This document shows, piece by piece, positions 58,304 through 64,000 of a stretch of 64,000 bases of DNA. Numbering within the stretch: the stretch's first letter is position 1; each line of letters starts with the position of its first letter. Source of the stretch: Rhypophila decipiens (lineage: Eukaryota; Ascomycota; Sordariomycetes; Sordariales; Naviculisporaceae). The position numbers and the translations under genes are program-made. The stretch is from assembly GCA_033297075.1 (NCBI GenBank), contig MU858137.1:1-64000 (forward strand), in the 5' to 3' direction. Under the pieces are notes generated by a model. That model searched no databases. It saw nothing but the letters and a program-made list of their open reading frames with translations, and had not been told where the DNA came from.

Positions 58304-60354
58304 TTTGAATGTGGTTTAGGAGGTTATGACGAGAGAGTGATGGAAGGGCGTGCGGTTTTTGGAAGGGGAGAATCTTAAAGGCCAAAGAGTTCCGTTGTTA
58401 TAAGAAAATAAAAAGGTGGGTTGAGGTTCGAGAAAAAAAAGGGAAGAGGAGGAGGAGGGGTCGGAGGGGCCAGTTCTTATAGCGCTAAGCCGAATGTGGA
58501 TTAGCCTGATCTTTGAGCCACGTCCAGTCGTTGGTGTGGGTCAAACGTTGAATTCCTCTCCAGAAAATTAAGTTAAGGTTTTTACTCTTGGATTCTGAAC
58601 TCAATCTACGCAGCGAAAAGGTGTGGTTCAGATGAATTCATGTCAAATCTTCTCTAGCCTTTGGGAAATACGATGGCAATCAGCAATTTTTGAGAGAATC
58701 AACTCCTGAATGTGGGTTCTGAGTGGCTGCCATGGTTTAGGTCCGTTAACAAGGCCCTGATAAACTTTTTTGATTGAAGCCAAATCAGGAAACTCCAAGA
58801 GGTCACTTGTTGGCTGGGGTTTAGCTTTCTAGTATTCCCCATTGGGATGAATGTTTAGGAAGTCCGTGCTTAAGAGTACCGTCCATGTGTGATATTTCTT
58901 ACCGGTCGTGGGTACATCGGATGTTTTTCGTCCAGTGTTTGTAGATGAGATGTATCAGCGAGCGGAATTCCCACGGTCTTCGAATTTTCCAAAAGCTTTC
59001 TATTCATGGCATCGTTTTTTGCATTTTGTTCTCCAAGCCAACTAACATCAAAGATTCGGAGGTTGTCGCCGGTGACTCGGGACGGGATTGGGCTGCTGCG
59101 GGCCCGCAAGCAGCTCAGGTGGGGCCATTTTGCTCCGACTGTGGCCCCACCTCCCAGGTCCTTCCCGAAAGTCCACCAGGAAGGTGTCGACGGAGTCTCA
59201 GATCTGTGGGAAAGGGGAGTCCTGGATAGGGATGACTGCTGTCAGTCAGAAGCACCGAGCAGTCCTGAGTATGCGGATTTGACTCGAGGTGCCCACGCTG
59301 TTTCACGAGTCCTTATGTGCAATGCTTCAAAAGACACCGCTGCATCAAGCATAACCACCTGTGTACTTCAACGTCTGACCTCGGTGTGCTGGAGCGGATC
59401 CGATCGAAAATCGAGATCTCATCGGCCTTTCCAGAGTCCAGGCAGACCCCTGCCAAGTCCTCGGCTCGTGTGAAGGAGTGCAAAATCCGCATTCGCATCT
59501 TCGACCAGTCCCAACGTTGATGAGAAAGAGAAAAACGGATAACATTCGCCACTCCTGCTTTGCATTTTGCTGGGCCGTTCGCGAACGGTTCCCCCGAAAA
59601 ACCCAGTGTAACAGGCCAATACGGATAGTGTTTAGTTAATTAGGTGCCAATGCAAATGGGCTGATCTTTTGCTAACTTTTGGCTTACACGGGAGTGACAG
59701 TTTTGACAACGGTTTTCAACAAAAAGTTTGCACTGGTTTGTTCCAGATGTCCCTCAAGTTGTGATCCTCATGCTGACCAAATCATACCCATTCAAGAGGC
59801 AAAGTGGTGCTATTTGTGGCAAGAAACAGGAGACAAATTGGCGGTTTTCTTGGGACCAACCTGAATGAAGCGAAATTGAAAAGGGGCCCCTGTGAAAGAC
59901 GGTATGTTTTCGGACTGGACCCATCTTCCCGCCGTGCAATCGCGTTGCAGCCCGCGTGGACAGGAGGCAAACCGCCAAGGGGGCACCCCCGTCATCAACC
60001 ACTGGGGACCCTCAATTCCCAGTCCTTCATCCTAGCAACAAAAAAAGTCACCACACCACTTTTTCTCCGTGACCCCGAGCCCGAGTTCACGGACCTTAAG
60101 ACATGATACATCCCTTTTGGAGTCGCCTCATCACTCTTAATTTTGTCCCTGTATAATTGCCTGCCATTAGTTGACAGGCTCCTGCGTGTTTTACAGCGTC
60201 ACTCATTTCGAGAAGCTCTGCCCTCCGCCGCCGACCTGCCCCGCAAGTTCCCGGTCCCGTCAAACGCGATATCAACCCCAAGACCGGTCCGACTCGGCAC
60301 CGATAGACAGGACGGATTGATCGGATCGAGTCCAAGAGGTCTGTTACTTTTCGC
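58304..60354. other. intergenic region between divergent genes, no gene seen
   Basis: About 2 kb that should include the TCTP promoter (left) and the sur2 promoter (right). The frames present are short and lack recognisable content. No clear repeat. Confidence 0.55.
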
Positions 60355-61677
60355 ATGGTCGTCGCGACGACCCTCACAGGCGCCATGGCGAACACAACTC
60401 TCGCCTACGACCTCCCGCCCTTGCCGGCTTACGAGACGCGGCCGATGCCCGACTACCTACCATTCATTTCCGACTTTTGGCTAGCCCTCGTTGCGCCTCA
60501 CATTGCCTACTGGGTAGTGTCCATGATATTCCATGTCATTGACATGTACGACCTATTTCCGCACTACCGGCTTCACACCCCCGAAGAGATCACCCAGCGC
60601 AACCTTGCGACGCGCTGGGAAGTTTTTCGCGACGTCATTCTTGAACAAGTCATTCAAATTGGAACCTCGGCCGTGCTTTCGCTCACCGAGGAGGGCCAGA
60701 CTACTGGCAAGGAGGAGTACGATGTGGCCGTTTGGGGAAGGCGGATTCGATTGGCACAGCGCCGTCTGCCGAACCTGCTCGGCTTGCTCGGACTCAACGC
60801 CGAGGTCATCTCCAAGAACGTGGCCGCCTCCCATCCGCTCCTGGCTGGCGCTCTCGCTGGCGGATACTATCCTTCGCTCATATCCGGCCTCGACAATGTC
60901 ACCGGCACGCAAATACCGGCATTTGCGACATGGGAGCTCCTGGTGGCCAAGGCGATCTACTGGGTCATCGTCCCAGCCATCCAGTTCTGGTTTGCGTGCT
61001 GGGTCCAAGACACATGGCAGTACTTTTGGCACCGGGCGATGCACGTGAACAAGTGGATGTACAGTGAGTAACTGATGCAGCGTCTCGAAAAGTCTAGTCA
61101 CATATTAACCCTTTTTCCAGCCCACTGGCATAGTCGCCACCACAAGCTCTACGTTCCTTATGCCTACGGTGCGCTCTACAACCACCCGGTAGAGGGCTTC
61201 GTTCTCGACACCATTGGCGCTGCCATCGCCTACAAGGTCGCCTTCCTCACCCCGCGCATGGGCATGTGGTATTTCGTATTCAGCATTTGCAAGACGGTGG
61301 ACGACCATTGCGGGTACGCGCTGCCCTGGGATCCGTTGCAGCGCATCACGAGCAATAACGCCGCGTACCACGACATTCACCACCAGTCGTGGGGTATCAA
61401 GACCAACTTCTCTCAGCCGTTCTTCACCATGTGGGATAGGTTCCTGGGAACGAGGTGGACGGGCGATGTTCAGGAGAAGTACCAGAGGACGAGGATCAAT
61501 GCGGCGAACAAGAAGCGAAATGCGATGGCCAATGGAAAGGCAAACGGGGCTGCCAATGGGAAAGCAAATGGGGCCCCCAAAGAGAACGGATCAGCGAAGG
61601 AGAGCGCCGCGTCACCGTCGCCAGCAGTGAGCAACGGCTCAGCGACGAGGAGGAGGGCAAACGGAAAGGCCCATTGA
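60355..61677 (+). CDS. sur2: sphingolipid C4-hydroxylase Sur2
   Basis: An ER diiron oxidase that turns dihydrosphingosine into phytosphingosine. Two exons (intron 61064-61120, GTGAGT to CCAG) give 421 aa from ATG 60355; ATG 60385 (MANTTLAYDLPPLPAY) has a better context and resembles other fungal starts, giving 411 aa. The three His boxes of the fatty-acid-hydroxylase family are HRAMH (226-230), HWHSRHH (238-244, joined at the splice) and HDIHH (320-324). Several membrane segments surround them (e.g. FWLALVAPHIAYWVVSMIF, AIYWVIVPAIQFWFACW). YRLHTPEEI and GKEEYDVAVWGRRIR are typical of Sur2. The C-terminal 60 residues are an Asn/Gly/Ala/Lys-rich repeat-like tail (ANGKANGAANGKANGA). Confidence 0.94.
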
Positions 61678-64000
61678 TTGCGCCCATGGTCTATTTTCTC
61701 ATTTCCTTCTCGAACCTACGCGACATGCTGACTGTTTTAATGCGGGATGATTAGAAGGAAGTTGCTGATGTATTCGGGCTTTCTGAGGCTGCATTGTTGT
61801 CTTTTTTTTCTTCTTTCGGACAGGCTTAGCAGCCTCATTTGGGGTTGTCTGGTGTAAATCGGGACTGGGACTCTCTACTACTTCTTTTTGTTCACTTTAT
61901 TTGGTTGGCTGGCATGGCAGGCTGTTTGGGGAACGCCCGGGAAACCTTTTTATATCATTTTGAATCTTTCTTCTTTTTCTGTTTTGCACACGCAACGCAT
62001 GTATAGCTGTTTAATAACCCTTGTGGGATTTTTGGCATACCTCTTTTTTTTTTGTTGGTGTTTTTGTTGAGAGAGACAAGGTGAGGCGAGGTATACTCGG
62101 TTGCCTACCTTGCGCTTGACCTTTTATTCTTATTACCTTTTTCTTGTATATATCTTTGCTTCAAGGGTATTGGGACGGTTTGGTTGACGGTTGTTTAAAG
62201 ACGGATACGTAATTGGATGTTAGTCTTGCCTCTGAAGCTGCTTGGCTAGGGGTTTTAATAATGCTGTATTGATGGAATATGCCTACCTCTCAGGTAGCTA
62301 ATTACTCGCTTGTTTGTTTCACCTGCACTGGGACTGTTGATCGCTTTTCGGACTTTCTGCCTCGCGTCGTTTGATGCCGTGTTTTACTAATTCGTGAGTG
62401 ATACCTATTTGAACCAGCCGTTTTCTTTTGGAGGGGGGTAATAAGATACTGTTTTCTTTTCACTGGTGCAGTGTGGGAATATCATGGGAAGAGAAAGTCA
62501 GCGTTAAAGTTGCTTGAGTTGATATTTCACAGAGGTTTGCTTTACCTTTGCTTGGTTACGGGCTTACATATATATCTCAATGACCGGTCTTCTCCTCAAT
62601 AAGATGGTTAATGATACATTTTTGACATGGTCCCCGTATGGTTGATTATAGAAGTATAGCTGATTCGATAGACGGAATTGCTCGTGAGCTCCTTACTGGA
62701 TTGAACGGGTCGGACTTGGTTGTTGGTTGGCTTGGTTGGGTTATTTGTTGACTTACCCCTGAATGTTGCATGGCTGGATCTGATCGCCCACGACAGCCGG
62801 GCTGTTCTTGGGCACCCTACATGGCGATAAATAGACGGGTGCAGAAAGAAGGATATGTCCCAGGACTTGCTAAATTTACTTGAGAATACGCTGGAAAAAT
62901 GTTCTTCATACTTGAAGATAAAAATGTAGTACTCTCTTTCACAAACGGGTGTATTATTGAACAGTGAGATGCTTCGTTTTCAAACAACAACGAGCCCCTT
63001 ATTTGGAAGAATATATATATAGGTTATTGGGTAGTGTTTGCACTTGCATGTGCTTGATTTCTGCAATCATCATTAGTATGCGCCCCTACATATCAGCGTC
63101 CAATGTTTAGAGGGCTAACCATCATAGTCTATCTTTTAGGGTTCTCGAAAAGAGGAGAGCTACTTGATTTTAGATAATGAACGCAGAATTATACATGAGG
63201 TTCTCATTTGGGATTTAGTCAGTCAGGTCGAGAAAGAAAGAAAATGTTCGTGGCGGGAAAAAAAAGATGATATGGTAGTTTAAAGATTGCCATTTGTCGC
63301 ACGTTCAACTGCCTGGCTATATACGCTCACACGGTTATGAAGACATCGCACGACAGGCCAAACAATCAGATTCCGATGGATGCGGCGAGAATTGCCCATG
63401 ATAGCTGCACTAGATCAATAATCAGAATGCCAGGATGGGATTGACAGGAAACCAAACCGAATGGTGTTGGTTAGGTTTATCTAAACCGTCGGGTCCTCCT
63501 TGCAGAGAGCATCTAGGTGGATGGGCTACATACGAGTTGCTGTGTTTCTGTCCAAGATTATCCAGTAGTTGCAGTAGTTACATAGCCAGTCTTTATCTTT
63601 CTTCCCAAGACCCCTTTCTTTGTATCATGTTGTGTCGACAGGGCGATGCAAGCCCCGAGTTACACATGTCTTCTCCTCTGAAAGGGACGATTACTAGACA
63701 TGGATCTCATCATGTATTATTCACCCTCGTGGTCCTCCTTTCCACCATCTCCTCGGAGAAACGGTTCTCGAACCCGAGAAGAATCATGATGCATCATCTT
63801 GCGGTATTTTAACTTTGTCCATCGTCTCGCTCTCCGTGGCCGCCTACAGACACAAGCAGTTGATTCTATTTAAGTCCAAGATCAACACGGCAGTTTCTCG
63901 GGTTTCTCGTCTCATCTATCAAGATCTTGACTGAACTTCAAGACAAACCGTACATGAGTTTACTGAGATGAGACAGATCGGTGGCAAGTCATCTATCTCC
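61678..64000. other. intergenic to window end, no gene seen
   Basis: T-rich 3' flank of sur2 (61680-62200) followed by AT-leaning sequence. The longest frame (63435-63812, +) shows no recognisable motif. Nothing callable. Confidence 0.55.

Noticed and set aside
60553..61101. Minus frame of 182 codons opposite sur2
   Set aside because: Shadow of the His-box-bearing plus-strand gene.

Overview
This 64 kb window looks like nuclear DNA of a filamentous ascomycete (Pezizomycotina, most likely Sordariomycetes). Genes lie on both strands, are separated by 0.1-3 kb, and most are broken by short GT-AG introns of 55-85 nt, often with CTRAC/TAAC-like branch sites before the acceptor. The proteins are fungal housekeeping types. 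I reconstructed splice sites by hand; every multi-exon model below sums to a whole number of codons and rejoins recognisable domains. No CRISPR array, rRNA, intact transposon or biosynthetic cluster was seen.

Layout. 1-18 kb: a 16-bp tandem repeat, alpha-actinin (-), an unrecognised secreted protein of three cysteine-patterned modules (+), a neurochondrin-family protein (-), a CLC chloride channel with two CBS domains (+), and a four-RRM Nrd1/Msa2-type RNA-binding protein (-) with an acidic in-frame extension beyond its stop. 18-31 kb: gene-poor, holding a decayed F-box-type gene with a near-perfect inverted repeat at its 3' end, a ureohydrolase (agmatinase-like) with signal peptide and terminal KDEL (-), and the Rho GTPase Cdc42 (-). 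31-45 kb: V-ATPase assembly factor Vma22 (+), a small Zn2Cys6-like protein (-), a mitochondrial PPR protein like Neurospora CYA-5 (-), a histidine acid phosphatase (+), and a TRK potassium transporter (-). 45-64 kb: a tRNA-like element, mitochondrial ribosomal protein bL19m (-), an unrecognised mitochondrially targeted protein (+), cysteine synthase CysB (-), SWR1 subunit Vps72 (+), kinetochore protein Mis12 (-), a proline-rich AIM3-like protein (+), TCTP (-), and sphingolipid C4-hydroxylase Sur2 (+).

The genes do not form one pathway. Loose themes are the cortical actin/polarity set (alpha-actinin, Cdc42, AIM3-like), ion homeostasis (CLC, TRK, Vma22) and a run of mitochondrial genes at 46-50 kb. 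The least ordinary signals are the triple-module secreted protein (5910-7637), the acidic tail behind the nrd1 stop (14850-15068), the ER-retention signal on the ureohydrolase, and the eroded F-box gene with its hairpin.
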